Assembly: GCA_002352285.1 (NCBI GenBank)
Contig: DEIC01000087.1
Location: 7,312 to 28,550 of the forward strand
Length of the DNA: 21,239 nt
Direction of reading: 5' to 3'
Origin: Alphaproteobacteria bacterium UBA2784
GTDB lineage: Bacteria > Pseudomonadota > Alphaproteobacteria > Micropepsales > Micropepsaceae
Part shown: positions 1 through 8,074 of the stretch, in pieces
Layout of the letters: every line of letters starts with the position of its first letter
How positions within the stretch are numbered: position 1 is the stretch's first letter
Position numbers and translations under genes: made by a program
The notes under the pieces: model-generated
What the model saw: only the letters and a program-made list of their open reading frames with translations
What the model was told of the DNA's origin: nothing
Databases searched by the model: none

Positions 1-372
1 CTTCAGCGCGCACTCGAGTCACTGGCGGAAGAGGGCGTCACGCAGGTGTTCCGCCCCAATGTCGGCAATGCGTGGATCGTGGGCGTTGTGGGCCAGTTGC
101 AGCTTGATGTGCTCGCCAATCGCATCGCGGCCGAATACGGGCTTGATGTCGGTTTTGAAGACAGCCCCTATGACACGGCGCGCTGGGTTCATGCTGACAG
201 GCCCGAAGACCTTGACGCCTTCATCAATGGCAACAAGGGCCAGATGGCGCTGGATGGCGACGGCGCGCTGGTGTTTCTGGCCAAGGGGGCGTGGGAATTG
301 CGCTATGCCGCCGAGCGCCACCCGAAAATCGTGTTTACCGCCACGCGGGAGCGGCGCGCGCACAAGGATTGA
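1..372 (+). CDS. prfC: Peptide chain release factor 3, C-terminal part (5' end outside window)
   Basis: RF3 is a translational GTPase that removes RF1/RF2 from the ribosome after peptide release. Reading frame 1 is open from the first base to a TGA at 370-372 and gives 123 residues. These match the RF3 C-terminal domain: an early LAEEGVTQVFRP, then GNAWIVGVVGQLQLDVL and a following AAEYGLDV segment, ending in a basic tail (RERRAHKD). RF3 is usually about 530 residues, so roughly the last quarter is present and the GTPase domain lies upstream of the window. A GTG at 46 is internal, because the family similarity continues upstream of it. The gene converges on the DUF2336 gene with only 9 nt between stop codons. 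Confidence 0.93.
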   Translation, partial: LQRALESLAEEGVTQVFRPNVGNAWIVGVVGQLQLDVLANRIAAEYGLDVGFEDSPYDTARWVHADRPEDLDAFINGNKGQMALDGDGALVFLAKGAWELRYAAERHPKIVFTATRERRAHKD

Positions 373-381
373 TGTCGGTCT

Positions 382-1497
382 TCAGCGCGCGGCAGCGGCG
401 GCAGGTTCATTGCCCAGCGCATCGCGCCGCACGCGCCAGAAGCGCATCACGCGCTGCGCCGTTTCCGGCGGTACCTGATCGTAAAGGCTGAGCAGGTCAT
501 AGGTATCACCCAGCGAGCGCGCATCGGGCGGCGACGTGAGCAGCGCAATGGTCGAGAAAGTGGCGCGGTCGAATTTGCTCGCCTTGCAGGCAATCGCAAG
601 GCTTTCGGCATTGCGGTCAAACAGCACCTTGCGCGACGTGCGGTTATCAAGCCCTGTCAGGCGCGCAAAGGCGACAATCAGTTCGGGAATCTGCTTGGCG
701 CGCAAAAGCGTGATGATCAGCGTCTCGTTGAGCTTGCCTTCGCGTTCCTTGCCCGAAATGAAGAGTTCAGCCTTGGCATAGGCATCATGGGCCGAGGCCA
801 GTTCCGCTGTCATCCGTTTCTGGCTGTCGGCAAGCGCTGCGTCCAGAACCTTCGGATCGATGTTCTCCATCTTCGTGACGATCTGCTTTTTCAGCTCCGC
901 AGTCACAAAGAAGAACATGTCATTGAGAAGGTCGGGCGGCAGATCCTTGCGGCTGACCATGCCCGCCTGCAGCTCTTCGCTTTTCTCCGAGCGCGCCACC
1001 ATCGTTTCCATCGCGCCGCGTGAAAGGCGTGCGCCCGGATTGGCAGCAAGCCGCACCAGCACACCATCATCACCGCGTTCGATGATGGCATCTGAGACCA
1101 CTTCGCTCACATTGGTGCGTTGCGCCATGGCGGCCAGATGATCGCGCCCCTTCATCCTGGCGATGGCCACCAGATCGGTGTCGCGCAGCACGGGGCTGTT
1201 TGTCAGAAGCGGCTGGGCTACTTCGATTGTGTCGTTGGCAAGTTGGGCAACAAGGCCATGCGGCGCTTCAGCCACGCGCGAGATGCGTTCGGCCAGCGTG
1301 CGGCGCACGGTCATTTCCATTTCCAGCGCAACTTTGCCGATGATGTCGCCGAAATAGTCAGTCTCGCGCTGGCTGTACTGCGCCGGCTTTTCGAGAAAAA
1401 GATCTGTCACCTCGCGCAACAGCTCGCGCCTTTTGTCGCTCGAAGGCTCCTTCGCGAGCGCAATCAGGCTTTGGAGGTGGTTCGTGTGGACAGTCAT
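382..1497 (-). CDS. DUF2336 domain-containing protein
   Basis: A 371-residue, mainly alpha-helical soluble protein with no signal peptide or membrane segment. The body resembles the DUF2336 family, which is largely alphaproteobacterial and has no settled biochemical role. Repeating helical units such as the AQPLLTNSPVLRDTDL and LVRLAANPGARLSRG stretches look HEAT-like, which suggests a protein-protein scaffold. The C-terminal third carries a helical segment (TLIITLLRAKQIPELIVAFA) and ends in an alanine-rich tail. The start is the ATG at 1495-1497; no strong Shine-Dalgarno is visible. It is probably monocistronic: the decarboxylase gene upstream on the same strand ends 111 nt away, and the gene converges on prfC. 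Function is unknown. Confidence 0.85.
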   Translation of the reverse strand: MTVHTNHLQSLIALAKEPSSDKRRELLREVTDLFLEKPAQYSQRETDYFGDIIGKVALEMEMTVRRTLAERISRVAEAPHGLVAQLANDTIEVAQPLLTNSPVLRDTDLVAIARMKGRDHLAAMAQRTNVSEVVSDAIIERGDDGVLVRLAANPGARLSRGAMETMVARSEKSEELQAGMVSRKDLPPDLLNDMFFFVTAELKKQIVTKMENIDPKVLDAALADSQKRMTAELASAHDAYAKAELFISGKEREGKLNETLIITLLRAKQIPELIVAFARLTGLDNRTSRKVLFDRNAESLAIACKASKFDRATFSTIALLTSPPDARSLGDTYDLLSLYDQVPPETAQRVMRFWRVRRDALGNEPAAAAAR

Positions 1498-1608
1498 CGT
1501 TCTGACAGGACCCGTCGGCGCGCCATAGCAGACCCTGATGGTGCCGCGACCAGGTAAAGAAACTGTCAGTAACGATGAAAGGATTGATGCGGCCGCAACC
1601 GCCCGCCT

Positions 1609-2817
1609 TTACGGTTCATTAACCAGCGCGAAATCATCGGGATAAAACCCGTTGAACGCGGTGCGCAGCGCGCAGGAATAGGCGCCTACCATGCCGAAAT
1701 CGATATAGTCGCCGGCTTCAATCGTATGCGGCAGAAGGATGGGTTTGGGCAGCACATCCAGCGTATCGCAGGTTGGCCCGAAGATTTTGAATGGCCGGCG
1801 CGGCCCGCCTACTTCGACAACAGCCTTCTCGCCAGTCGTCATGAACACGCGGCGTGGATATTCGACATTCCAGTCGGGCAGCGTCATCTCATCAAGGCTG
1901 CCATAGATGCCATCATTGATGTAAAGCCGCTCGCCCCGCCGCCTGATCACCTGTGTGACGACCGAGACACCCTCGGCCACCAGTGCGCGCCCTGGCTCGC
2001 AATAAAGTTCGACCGACGGCTTGAGCTTCAGTGCTTTGCGTGCGCCCTTGATGGCGGCAAAAAATGTCTCCATCGGCGGCACGATCATGCCGGGGTAGGG
2101 CGCAGGAAAGCCGCCGCCGACATCCAGCGCCGTGATCTCAACGCCCGAAAGGTTCAGCGCATGACGGCAGATGTCGAGCGCCTGGGCAAACGCCTCCGGC
2201 TTGATGCACAGCGTGCCGACGTGAAAGGTGAGTGCAGGCTGGCAGCCCGCTTCCGCCACCGCCTTCAGCAACTCGGCGCCCTGTTCGGCATCAACGCCGA
2301 ACTTGGATGAGAGTTCCAGAAACGCGCCTTCGACCGGCGTCGCCAGACGCACAAAGATGGTGAGGCCCTTGCGCTCGGCCGGCGTGCGGGCGCGCGTTTC
2401 GGCAAGGATGGTGTTGAGTTCGCGGATGTCGTCGATCACGAAGTGGCGTACGCCATAACGCCGATAGGCCTCGCCCGCCCAGCCGCGGATGCGGATTGGC
2501 GTCATGAAATGACACTTGGCTTGCGGGAAACGCCTTGAGATCAATTCGACTTCCGGCAGCGATGCCGTATCAAACTGGCGCACGCCCGAAGCATAAAGCA
2601 GATCAAGCACGGGCAGGGCGGGATTGGCCTTCACCGCATAGAGGGTGCGGCCCGGAAACCCCTTCAGGAAACGGTCAACGGCGCGCTTGATGCGCTTGGG
2701 ATAGAGCGCATAGACGGGGGTTTCCGGCTGGCGCTTGCGGCACAGCTCGGCAACGCTGGCATAGCGTGGAAGTGACTTGGCGGTGAGCTTTGTCGCCTTG
2801 GCAGCTTCGCGTGACAT
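1609..2817 (-). CDS. Ornithine/lysine decarboxylase, PLP fold-type III (eukaryotic-ODC-like)
   Basis: Decarboxylates ornithine (putrescine) and possibly lysine (cadaverine) in the cytoplasm using PLP. The 402-residue protein has the full alanine-racemase-fold signature: PLP lysine in YAVKAN (K63), HVGT (H199), a GGG loop at 234-236, CEPGRA (274-277) for phosphate binding, and FGPTCDTLD with catalytic-type C350 and the adjacent D351 that contacts the distal amino group in ODCs. This Cys-Asp pair argues against diaminopimelate decarboxylase. I chose the ATG at 2815-2817 because a GGAG lies about 7 nt upstream and the family match starts there; the open frame extends further upstream to about 3105 but would overlap the divergent channel gene. 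Ornithine versus lysine preference cannot be read from sequence alone. Confidence 0.92.
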   Translation of the reverse strand: MSREAAKATKLTAKSLPRYASVAELCRKRQPETPVYALYPKRIKRAVDRFLKGFPGRTLYAVKANPALPVLDLLYASGVRQFDTASLPEVELISRRFPQAKCHFMTPIRIRGWAGEAYRRYGVRHFVIDDIRELNTILAETRARTPAERKGLTIFVRLATPVEGAFLELSSKFGVDAEQGAELLKAVAEAGCQPALTFHVGTLCIKPEAFAQALDICRHALNLSGVEITALDVGGGFPAPYPGMIVPPMETFFAAIKGARKALKLKPSVELYCEPGRALVAEGVSVVTQVIRRRGERLYINDGIYGSLDEMTLPDWNVEYPRRVFMTTGEKAVVEVGGPRRPFKIFGPTCDTLDVLPKPILLPHTIEAGDYIDFGMVGAYSCALRTAFNGFYPDDFALVNEP

Positions 2818-2906
2818 TAAACACTCCGGCAAGGATGGGCGTTGCGGCCTTATGCGGCAAAATGCGCTTGGGGGCCAGTGCGATTCGGTGCGTGCGTGGC
2901 GTCTCC

Positions 2907-2928
2907 CGCGCCCTGCAGAAGGGGCGCG
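2907..2928. other. GC-rich hairpin in the divergent decarboxylase/channel spacer
   Basis: The 144-nt spacer between the two divergent genes contains a perfect 7-bp stem (cgcgccc / gggcgcg) with an 8-nt loop. It would lie in the 5' leader of the decarboxylase mRNA on the minus strand, or just upstream of the channel start on the plus strand. No clear sigma-70 promoter was seen in this spacer. Any regulatory role is speculative. Confidence 0.3.
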
Positions 2929-2961
2929 CCGCCATCCGACGAAAAGCAGGTCATCCAGCAC

Positions 2962-3768
2962 ATGCAAGCCACCTCCCTTCGCGCCCGTGTGACGTCTTTT
3001 GTGGAGCACCGGCTTTTCCACGATGTGATCATTCTCATCATCATCCTCAACGCGGTCACGCTTGGCCTGGAAACGGCGCCCAGCATCATGGCCAGATGGG
3101 GCCATGTTCTCGGCTTTGTTGATCGCGCCATCATCGGCGTTTTTGTTGTGGAACTGGTGTTGCGGCTCTTCGCCTACCGGGTTTCATTTTTCCGCTCGGG
3201 CTGGAACATCTTCGACTTCGTGATCGTGCTGATCTCGATCATTCCGGCGGCAGGCGCGCTGTCGGTGCTGCGGGCCATGCGCATCCTGCGGGTGCTGCGC
3301 CTCCTCTCCGTGATCCCGCAACTGCGCAAGGTGGTGGAGGCGCTGCTGAAGGGCCTGCCCGGCATGGGCGCCATCGTGCTTGTGCTGATCCTTGTTTTCT
3401 TTGTGGGTTCGGTGCTTGCGACCAAACTCTATGGTGCGGACTTCCCGGTCTATTTCGGTTCGATCGGCGAAAGCATGTTCACGCTCTTTTCAATCATGAC
3501 GCTGGAAGGCTGGGCCGATGTCGCCCGCGAGGTCATGGGCAAATATCCGCTGGCGTGGCTTTTCTTTGTGCCGTTCATTGTTGTTTCGGCATTCATGGTC
3601 CTGAACCTCTTCATCGCCATCATCGTCAATTCGATGCAGGAGGCGGCAGAGGGCGAACGCGCCGCCGAGCGCGACGCCGCCCACGACGCCCACGGCGAAC
3701 TGATGCTCACCGTCTCCGCATTGCGGGCAGATATCGAGCGCTTGAGGGAGGAGATGGGTCGGAAATAG
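2962..3768 (+). CDS. Bacterial voltage-gated cation channel (NavBac/CavMr-like), single-domain six-TM
   Basis: A 268-residue protein of the usual length for NaChBac-type channels, which form homotetramers in the inner membrane. S1 (about 20-38), S2 (50-70, with E64), S3 (82-97, with D85), an S4 voltage sensor with four arginines at three-residue spacing (R104, R107, R110, R113), S5 (135-157), pore and S6 (198-226, NLFIAIIVNSM) are visible. The C-terminus (228-268) is charged and helical, consistent with the tetramerising coiled coil. The selectivity filter is TLEGWAD (180-186), not the TLESWSM/TLESWAS of Na+-selective members. I chose the ATG at 2962 because S1 follows closely and an AGG lies about 12 nt upstream; the frame is open from 2842. 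Voltage gating is inferred from S4. Confidence 0.9.
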   Translation: MQATSLRARVTSFVEHRLFHDVIILIIILNAVTLGLETAPSIMARWGHVLGFVDRAIIGVFVVELVLRLFAYRVSFFRSGWNIFDFVIVLISIIPAAGALSVLRAMRILRVLRLLSVIPQLRKVVEALLKGLPGMGAIVLVLILVFFVGSVLATKLYGADFPVYFGSIGESMFTLFSIMTLEGWADVAREVMGKYPLAWLFFVPFIVVSAFMVLNLFIAIIVNSMQEAAEGERAAERDAAHDAHGELMLTVSALRADIERLREEMGRK

Positions 3769-3821
3769 GCGTGGCCTCGATTCCGTAGGCCCTTCGACTG
3801 GCTACAAGTCACTGAACAGTT

Positions 3822-3957
3822 CCTCTCCCCTTGGGGTGAGCGGAGCGCAAGACGCGAGCGCTTGCGAGCGGGTGAGGGGTCTCCTGCATTCGTCGCACCG
3901 CAGCCCCCTCACGGAATTTGCTGAACCGCAAATTCCTGCTCTCCCCAAGGGGAGAGC
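3822..3957 (-). repeat. Composite palindromic intergenic repeat, copy 1
   Basis: Lies between the convergent channel and DUF934 genes. It contains an outer hairpin at 3823-3840 (ctctcccc/ggggtgag, one mismatch), a shared 19-base block ggggtgagcggagcgcaag (3833-3851) identical to copy 3, and a core that includes gcattcgtc (3886-3894). It also has a perfect 9-bp stem-loop at 3913-3936 (ggaatttgc/gcaaattcc, 6-nt loop) and a perfect 9-bp outer hairpin at 3938-3957 (gctctcccc/ggggagagc). Orientation is given relative to copy 2. The remaining intergenic bases (3958-3989) contain a short piece resembling the core again. Confidence 0.75.
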
Positions 3958-3989
3958 TGGAAGCAATAGGGGTGCTGCGGTCCCCCACC

Positions 3990-4481
3990 TCACCCGTGCC
4001 GGGCGAGCACCACACTGCGCCTGCCATCAGCGGCAGGTTGATAGACGTGGGTGAAAGTGGCCAGCGCGGCGCTGACAGCTTCTGCTGTTATGCGGTGATC
4101 GCCCTCAAGACTGTCGATCCCGCAGCGCGCCATGAAGAAAATCTGGTCGCGCAGGAAATGCCCGCGCGCGCGGATTTCGCCGCGAAAGCCCAGCCGTGTG
4201 CGCAGCATGCGTGCCCATGAAAAGCCGCGCCCGTCACGGAACTTCGGGAACATCAGCACGACGAGAGAAAGGCGCTGAAGATCCTCCGGCGGCAACTGCA
4301 TGGGTGATTCATGCGATTGCAAAACCACGCCGACGGCATCATTGCGGGCGAACACGCCATCGCGCTCGGCCGCAAGGCGGCGCGCCGAGACGATCACCGC
4401 GCCTGCAACCGGCAGCGGCGCATCGTCGGCGACATCTTCAAAGGCGCCGGGCGCGCGGGTGCTAATGCTGATGGGCGGCAT
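3990..4481 (-). CDS. DUF934 protein, sulfate/sulfite assimilation accessory
   Basis: A 163-residue protein whose body matches DUF934: the LPPEDLQRLSLVVLMFPKF and GRGFSWARMLRTRLGF segments, then ARGHFLRDQIFFMARCGID near the C-terminus. DUF934 proteins are genetically linked to assimilatory sulfite reduction in many proteobacteria, but their biochemical role is not defined. I chose the ATG at 4479-4481, which overlaps the end of the sulfite reductase gene by 20 nt. A longer reading to 4598 would add unrelated sequence lying wholly inside that gene. It is the last gene of the operon and converges on the channel gene across repeat copy 1. Confidence 0.85.
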   Translation of the reverse strand: MPPISISTRAPGAFEDVADDAPLPVAGAVIVSARRLAAERDGVFARNDAVGVVLQSHESPMQLPPEDLQRLSLVVLMFPKFRDGRGFSWARMLRTRLGFRGEIRARGHFLRDQIFFMARCGIDSLEGDHRITAEAVSAALATFTHVYQPAADGRRSVVLARHG

Positions 4482-6126
4482 GAAGCCTCTCTTTGAAGGG
4501 CTGTGCGCCGACGCGGCGGTAGGTATCCAGCAGGCGCTCGCCGCCGGTGCGGTGCGCACGATAGACATCGACAATTGTCTCGATGGCATCGGCCACACTG
4601 TCGGCGGTCACGGCAGGGCCAACGATCTCGCCCAGCGAAGCATCTTCGGCCGCCGAACCGCCCAGGCTGATCTGGTAGTGCTCCACACCCTTTTTATCGA
4701 CGCCAAGAATGCCGATATGGCCCACGTGATGATGGCCGCAGGCATTGATGCAGCCGGATATCTTGATCTTGAGTTCGCCCAGGTCGCGCTGGCTTGCGTC
4801 GTCGGCAAAGCGGGTTGAGATGTCCTGGGCAATGCTGATCGAGCGCGCATTGGCGAGATCGCAATAGTCGAGTCCCGGGCAAGCGATGATGTCTGTCACG
4901 AGACCGATATTGGCGGTCGCAAGCCCGGCTGCCGAAAGCGCCTGCCACACGGCGTAGAGATCGTCGCGCCGCACATGGGGCAGCACAAGGTTCTGTTCGT
5001 GCGTAACGCGGATTTCGTCAAAGGAGTACCGCGCGGCGATCTCGGCAACCGCATCCATCTGCGCCGCGTCGGCGTCGCCCGGAATGCCGCCGATGGGCTT
5101 GAGCGAAATGCTGACGCTGGCATAGCCCGGCACTTTGTGCGGAAAAATGTTCTGCGCAACGAAGGCGGCAAACGCGCCATCGCGCGCCCTGGCCGCGTCT
5201 TCTGTCGCGGAAACCGCCGGGAGGTCTGCAAACGGCGGCGGCGCGAAATAGGAAAGGATGCGCTGATACTCTGCATGCGGCAGGTGCAGCGCGCCCTGCA
5301 CCTTGATCTCGGCAAATTCGGCTTCCACGCGGCGGCGCATCTCATCGGCGCCCAACTGGTGCACGAGTATTTTGATGCGCGCCTTGTACATGTTGTCGCG
5401 GCGGCCTTCCTCGTTATAGACGCGCATCACCGCTTCGAGGAACGCAAGGATGTCATCGCGCGAAACAAAATCGCCCACACAATGGGCCAGCATGGGCGTG
5501 CGCCCCTGTCCGCCACCCGCAAAAACCTGATAGCCTGCTTCGCCCGCCGCATTGCGGATGCAGGCAATGCCGATGTCATGCACGCGGATGGCCGCGCGGT
5601 CCTGTGGCGAGCCGGTAACGGCGATCTTGAACTTGCGCGGCAGAAACGAGAATTCGGGGTGGAACGTGCTCCACTGCCGGATGATCTCCGAAAGGATGCG
5701 CGGGTCTTCCACCTCGTCGGCGGCAGCGCCTGCAAAATGGTCAGCCGTCACGTTGCGGATGCAATTGCCGCTGGTCTGGATGGCGTGCATTTCCACCTCA
5801 GCCAGCGCATCCAGAATGGCCGGCACATCAACCAGCTTCGGCCAGTTGAACTGGATGTTCTGCCGCGTGGTGAAGTGGCCATAACCGCGGTCATATCTGC
5901 GCGCGATATCGGCAAGCCTGCGCATCTGGCGCGATGACAGCGTGCCATAGGGAATGGCAACGCGCAGCATATAGGCATGCAGCTGCAGATAGAGGCCGTT
6001 CATCAGGCGCAGCGGCTTGAATTCGTCTTCGGACAATTCGCCCGCAAGACGGCGCGCGACCTGACCGGAAAACTCCGCGACACGCTCGCGCACCATGCGC
6101 GCATCGAATTCGTCATAGCGGTACAT
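4462..6126 (-). CDS. cysI: Assimilatory nitrite/sulfite reductase, siroheme-[4Fe-4S] haemoprotein
   Basis: Catalyses the six-electron reduction of sulfite to sulfide (or nitrite to ammonia) in the cytoplasm. The 554-residue protein shows TTRQNIQFNW (86-95) in the siroheme-binding region and the cluster-ligating cysteines in ACPGLDYC (C416, C422) and GCINAC (C459, C463), spaced C-x5-C and C-x3-C. The two half-repeats typical of this family are both present. Sulfite rather than nitrite is favoured by the flanking DUF2849 and DUF934 genes, which characteristically accompany alphaproteobacterial sulfite reductase. It starts 3 nt after the DUF2849 stop. The electron donor cannot be read from the sequence; no flavoprotein subunit lies nearby, so ferredoxin or a distant reductase is possible. 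Confidence 0.93.
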   Translation of the reverse strand: MYRYDEFDARMVRERVAEFSGQVARRLAGELSEDEFKPLRLMNGLYLQLHAYMLRVAIPYGTLSSRQMRRLADIARRYDRGYGHFTTRQNIQFNWPKLVDVPAILDALAEVEMHAIQTSGNCIRNVTADHFAGAAADEVEDPRILSEIIRQWSTFHPEFSFLPRKFKIAVTGSPQDRAAIRVHDIGIACIRNAAGEAGYQVFAGGGQGRTPMLAHCVGDFVSRDDILAFLEAVMRVYNEEGRRDNMYKARIKILVHQLGADEMRRRVEAEFAEIKVQGALHLPHAEYQRILSYFAPPPFADLPAVSATEDAARARDGAFAAFVAQNIFPHKVPGYASVSISLKPIGGIPGDADAAQMDAVAEIAARYSFDEIRVTHEQNLVLPHVRRDDLYAVWQALSAAGLATANIGLVTDIIACPGLDYCDLANARSISIAQDISTRFADDASQRDLGELKIKISGCINACGHHHVGHIGILGVDKKGVEHYQISLGGSAAEDASLGEIVGPAVTADSVADAIETIVDVYRAHRTGGERLLDTYRRVGAQPFKERLHAAHQH

Positions 6127-6129
6127 GGC

Positions 6130-6447
6130 CTATCCCCGCGCTGGCAGGTAGGCGGCCTGCTTGCCCAGATCAAGGCGCACGGTTGGGCCTTTGGCGCGGA
6201 TAAGTTCCCGCGCACTCAAGGGGCGGATAACGCCGCGTTCCACCGCAGCATCGAACAGGTAGGGACCAACGATCACCCGCGCGGCGACATCGGCCTCCGC
6301 AGCCTCCAAGGCTGCCTTGGCAGCCTCGATGCCGGTAAAGGGGGTGGCATCCTCCAGCGCCCGCACCCAGCCGCCAGCGCCCCGATAAACGGCTTCGCCG
6401 TCATCAAGCCGCCAGGCGGTCAGGATTTGGGGATGGACAACGCGCAT
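6130..6447 (-). CDS. DUF2849 protein, sulfite reductase operon
   Basis: A 105-residue soluble protein matching DUF2849, a small alphaproteobacterial family found just upstream of sulfite reductase. Recognisable stretches are MRVVHPQILTAWRLDDGEAV at the N-terminus, the WVRALEDA segment and the alanine-rich helix EAAKAALEAAEADVAARVI. Its function is unknown; the constant neighbourhood suggests a role in sulfite reductase activity, cofactor insertion or regulation. It is the first gene of the operon, with an A+T-rich upstream region. The ATG at 6445-6447 has an AAGGTG about 14 nt upstream, so ribosome binding looks weak. Confidence 0.87.
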   Translation of the reverse strand: MRVVHPQILTAWRLDDGEAVYRGAGGWVRALEDATPFTGIEAAKAALEAAEADVAARVIVGPYLFDAAVERGVIRPLSARELIRAKGPTVRLDLGKQAAYLPARG

Positions 6448-6503
6448 GCTCTCGATGGCACCTTGGGGGGAGGCGAATTTTCCGCCATTGGTCGCCCAAG
6501 ACC

Positions 6504-6519
6504 CTATTTATGTCAATAG
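6504..6519. promoter_or_regulatory. A+T-rich upstream region with inverted repeat, sulfite operon
   Basis: In a G+C-rich genome, 6504-6536 is conspicuously A+T-rich and sits 57-89 nt upstream of the DUF2849 start. It contains CTATT-N6-AATAG at 6504-6519, an inverted repeat of the size expected for a LysR-type or similar dimeric regulator. I could not place a convincing -35/-10 pair. The regulator is unknown; a CysB-like protein would fit the pathway. Confidence 0.35.
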
Positions 6520-6554
6520 CAAAGTGAAATAAAACGAACCACAAGTGCCAGTGT

Positions 6555-7331
6555 TTAATTGTCACCTGCATGCCAGCGGCGCAGCAGCAAATGCTCCGCC
6601 ACCCGCAGCAGCCCATAGATCGCAAGCCCAAGAACCGAAAGGAAAACCAGCGCCGCAAACATGCGCGCAATCTGAAGCCGGTTGCCCGCCTCGATGATAC
6701 GCCACGCCAGCCCGCCCGACTGGCCAGAGCCGGCCACGAACTCGGCAACCACCAGTCCGATCACCGACAACCCGCCCGACACCTTCATGCCAGAAAGCAG
6801 GAAGGGCAGCGACGCGGGCAGCTGCAGCCGGAAGAAGGTCTGGATGCGCCCGGCGCCATGCAGGCGGAAGAGATCCATCAGACCGCGATCAGCGGCGCGC
6901 AGCCCGATTGTCATGTTCGACAGAACCGGAAAGAACGCAGCGATGAACGCCAACAGCACCAGAGCAGTCTCGACATTTTCGATGCCGACCCAGATCTGGA
7001 TCAGCGGCGCAATCGCCACAATCGGCGTGACCTGCAGAATGACGGCATAGGGAAAGAAAGCGTGTTCCAGTATGCGGCTTTGCGAAAAGAGGGCCGCCAG
7101 AAAGACACCTGCCGTGACGGCGAGCACAAACGCAATCATGCTCAGCTTCAGCGTGTTCCATGCTGAAAGCATCAGAAGGTCGCAATGCACAATCGCCGCA
7201 TCCAGAATGGCGCTGGGTGCAGGCAGCACGATGGGCTTGATCTGCCAGTAAGCGACCGCCCATTCCCACCCGCCGATGAAAAGCGCAAAGGCAAGAAGCG
7301 GCAGCCCGGCGCGCAATGCCCCATGCCCCAT
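6555..7331 (-). CDS. ABC transporter permease, SsuC/TauC/ThiX-like
   Basis: Inner-membrane permease of a nitrate/taurine/thiamine-precursor type importer, 258 residues with about six membrane segments. The cytoplasmic EAA loop is visible in the segment around RLHGAGRIQTFFRLQLPAS, followed by LPFLLSGMKVSGGLSVIGLV and an AEFVAGSG motif typical of this subfamily. I chose the ATG at 7329-7331, which forms a TGATG overlap with the ATPase stop; the frame is open to 7406, but those residues fall inside the ATPase gene. It is the last gene of the five-gene operon and ends 108 nt before the sulfite operon start. Confidence 0.9.
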   Translation of the reverse strand: MGHGALRAGLPLLAFALFIGGWEWAVAYWQIKPIVLPAPSAILDAAIVHCDLLMLSAWNTLKLSMIAFVLAVTAGVFLAALFSQSRILEHAFFPYAVILQVTPIVAIAPLIQIWVGIENVETALVLLAFIAAFFPVLSNMTIGLRAADRGLMDLFRLHGAGRIQTFFRLQLPASLPFLLSGMKVSGGLSVIGLVVAEFVAGSGQSGGLAWRIIEAGNRLQIARMFAALVFLSVLGLAIYGLLRVAEHLLLRRWHAGDN

Positions 7332-8074
7332 CACGCGGCCTTTGCCTGTTCCAGCGCCGAAAGGATCCGTCGCACCCGCGCGCCAAAGGCCTCTGTCGTG
7401 CGCCACTGCGTATTGCGATTGGCGGGCAGATCGTCATGCAGCGTTGCCGCAATGCGCCCCGGACGCGGCCGCATGACGACAATGCCGGGCGCCAGATACG
7501 CGCTCTCATAGATTGAATGCGTGACAAAGATGGTGGTCAGCTTTTGCTGCACCGCCAGCGCGATCAGATCGTCATTGAGTTCCTGACGCGTGAATTCATC
7601 AAGGGCAGCAAACGGCTCATCCATCAGCAGAAGTTCGGGATCGGCGGCCAGCGCGCGCGCAATCGACACGCGCATTTTCATGCCGCCGGAAAGTTCAGCG
7701 GGAAAGGCGCGTTCAAACCCCGAAAGGCCCACACGCTGCAACAGCGCGGCGGCGCGCGCCTCGCGTTCTGCCCTGGGCACGCCCTTGAGGGTGAGGGGGA
7801 GCGCAACATTGGCGAGCGCCCGCGCCCACGGCATCAATGTCGGCTCCTGAAACACAAAGCCGATCCGCTTTTTTCCGCCCGGCCAGATGATGCTGCCCTG
7901 GCTCGGCGCCTCCAGCCCCGCGATCAGCCGCAGCAACGTGCTCTTGCCGCAACCCGAAGGCCCGACAATGCAGGTAAAGCTGCCCTCGCCAAAGCGCAGC
8001 GAAACGCTGTCCAGCGCCTGCGTGCCAGAGGCGAAGACCTTCGAGACGTTCTCCAGTCTGACAGCGTCGCTCAT
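7331..8074 (-). CDS. ABC transporter ATP-binding protein, SsuB/TauB/ThiZ-like
   Basis: The 247-residue nucleotide-binding subunit that powers the importer. All elements are intact: Walker A GPSGCGKST (38-46), Q-loop Q76 in VFQEPTLMPW, signature LSGGM (128-132), Walker B LLLMDEP (148-154), D-loop in FAALDE, and the switch histidine H186 in FVTHSIYESAYL. The signature is followed by KMRVSIARAL instead of the commoner RQR. It overlaps the binding-protein gene by 4 nt (ATGA) and the permease by 1 nt (TGATG). Family features point to the NrtD/SsuB/TauB/ThiZ group; the substrate cannot be assigned from this subunit. Confidence 0.94.
   Translation of the reverse strand: MSDAVRLENVSKVFASGTQALDSVSLRFGEGSFTCIVGPSGCGKSTLLRLIAGLEAPSQGSIIWPGGKKRIGFVFQEPTLMPWARALANVALPLTLKGVPRAEREARAAALLQRVGLSGFERAFPAELSGGMKMRVSIARALAADPELLLMDEPFAALDEFTRQELNDDLIALAVQQKLTTIFVTHSIYESAYLAPGIVVMRPRPGRIAATLHDDLPANRNTQWRTTEAFGARVRRILSALEQAKAA

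Noticed and set aside
2818..3105. Upstream extension of the decarboxylase reading frame
   Set aside because: It would overlap the divergent channel gene. The ATG at 2817 has a Shine-Dalgarno and matches the family N-terminus.
3822..3957. CRISPR array or insertion sequence in the palindromic intergenic region
   Set aside because: No regularly spaced identical repeats with unique spacers, no transposase gene and no visible target duplication; the structure fits a small palindromic repeat instead.
4975..5937. Long open frame on the plus strand inside the sulfite reductase gene
   Set aside because: It is the antisense shadow of a G+C-rich gene, with no recognisable motif; the opposite strand has all sulfite reductase motifs.
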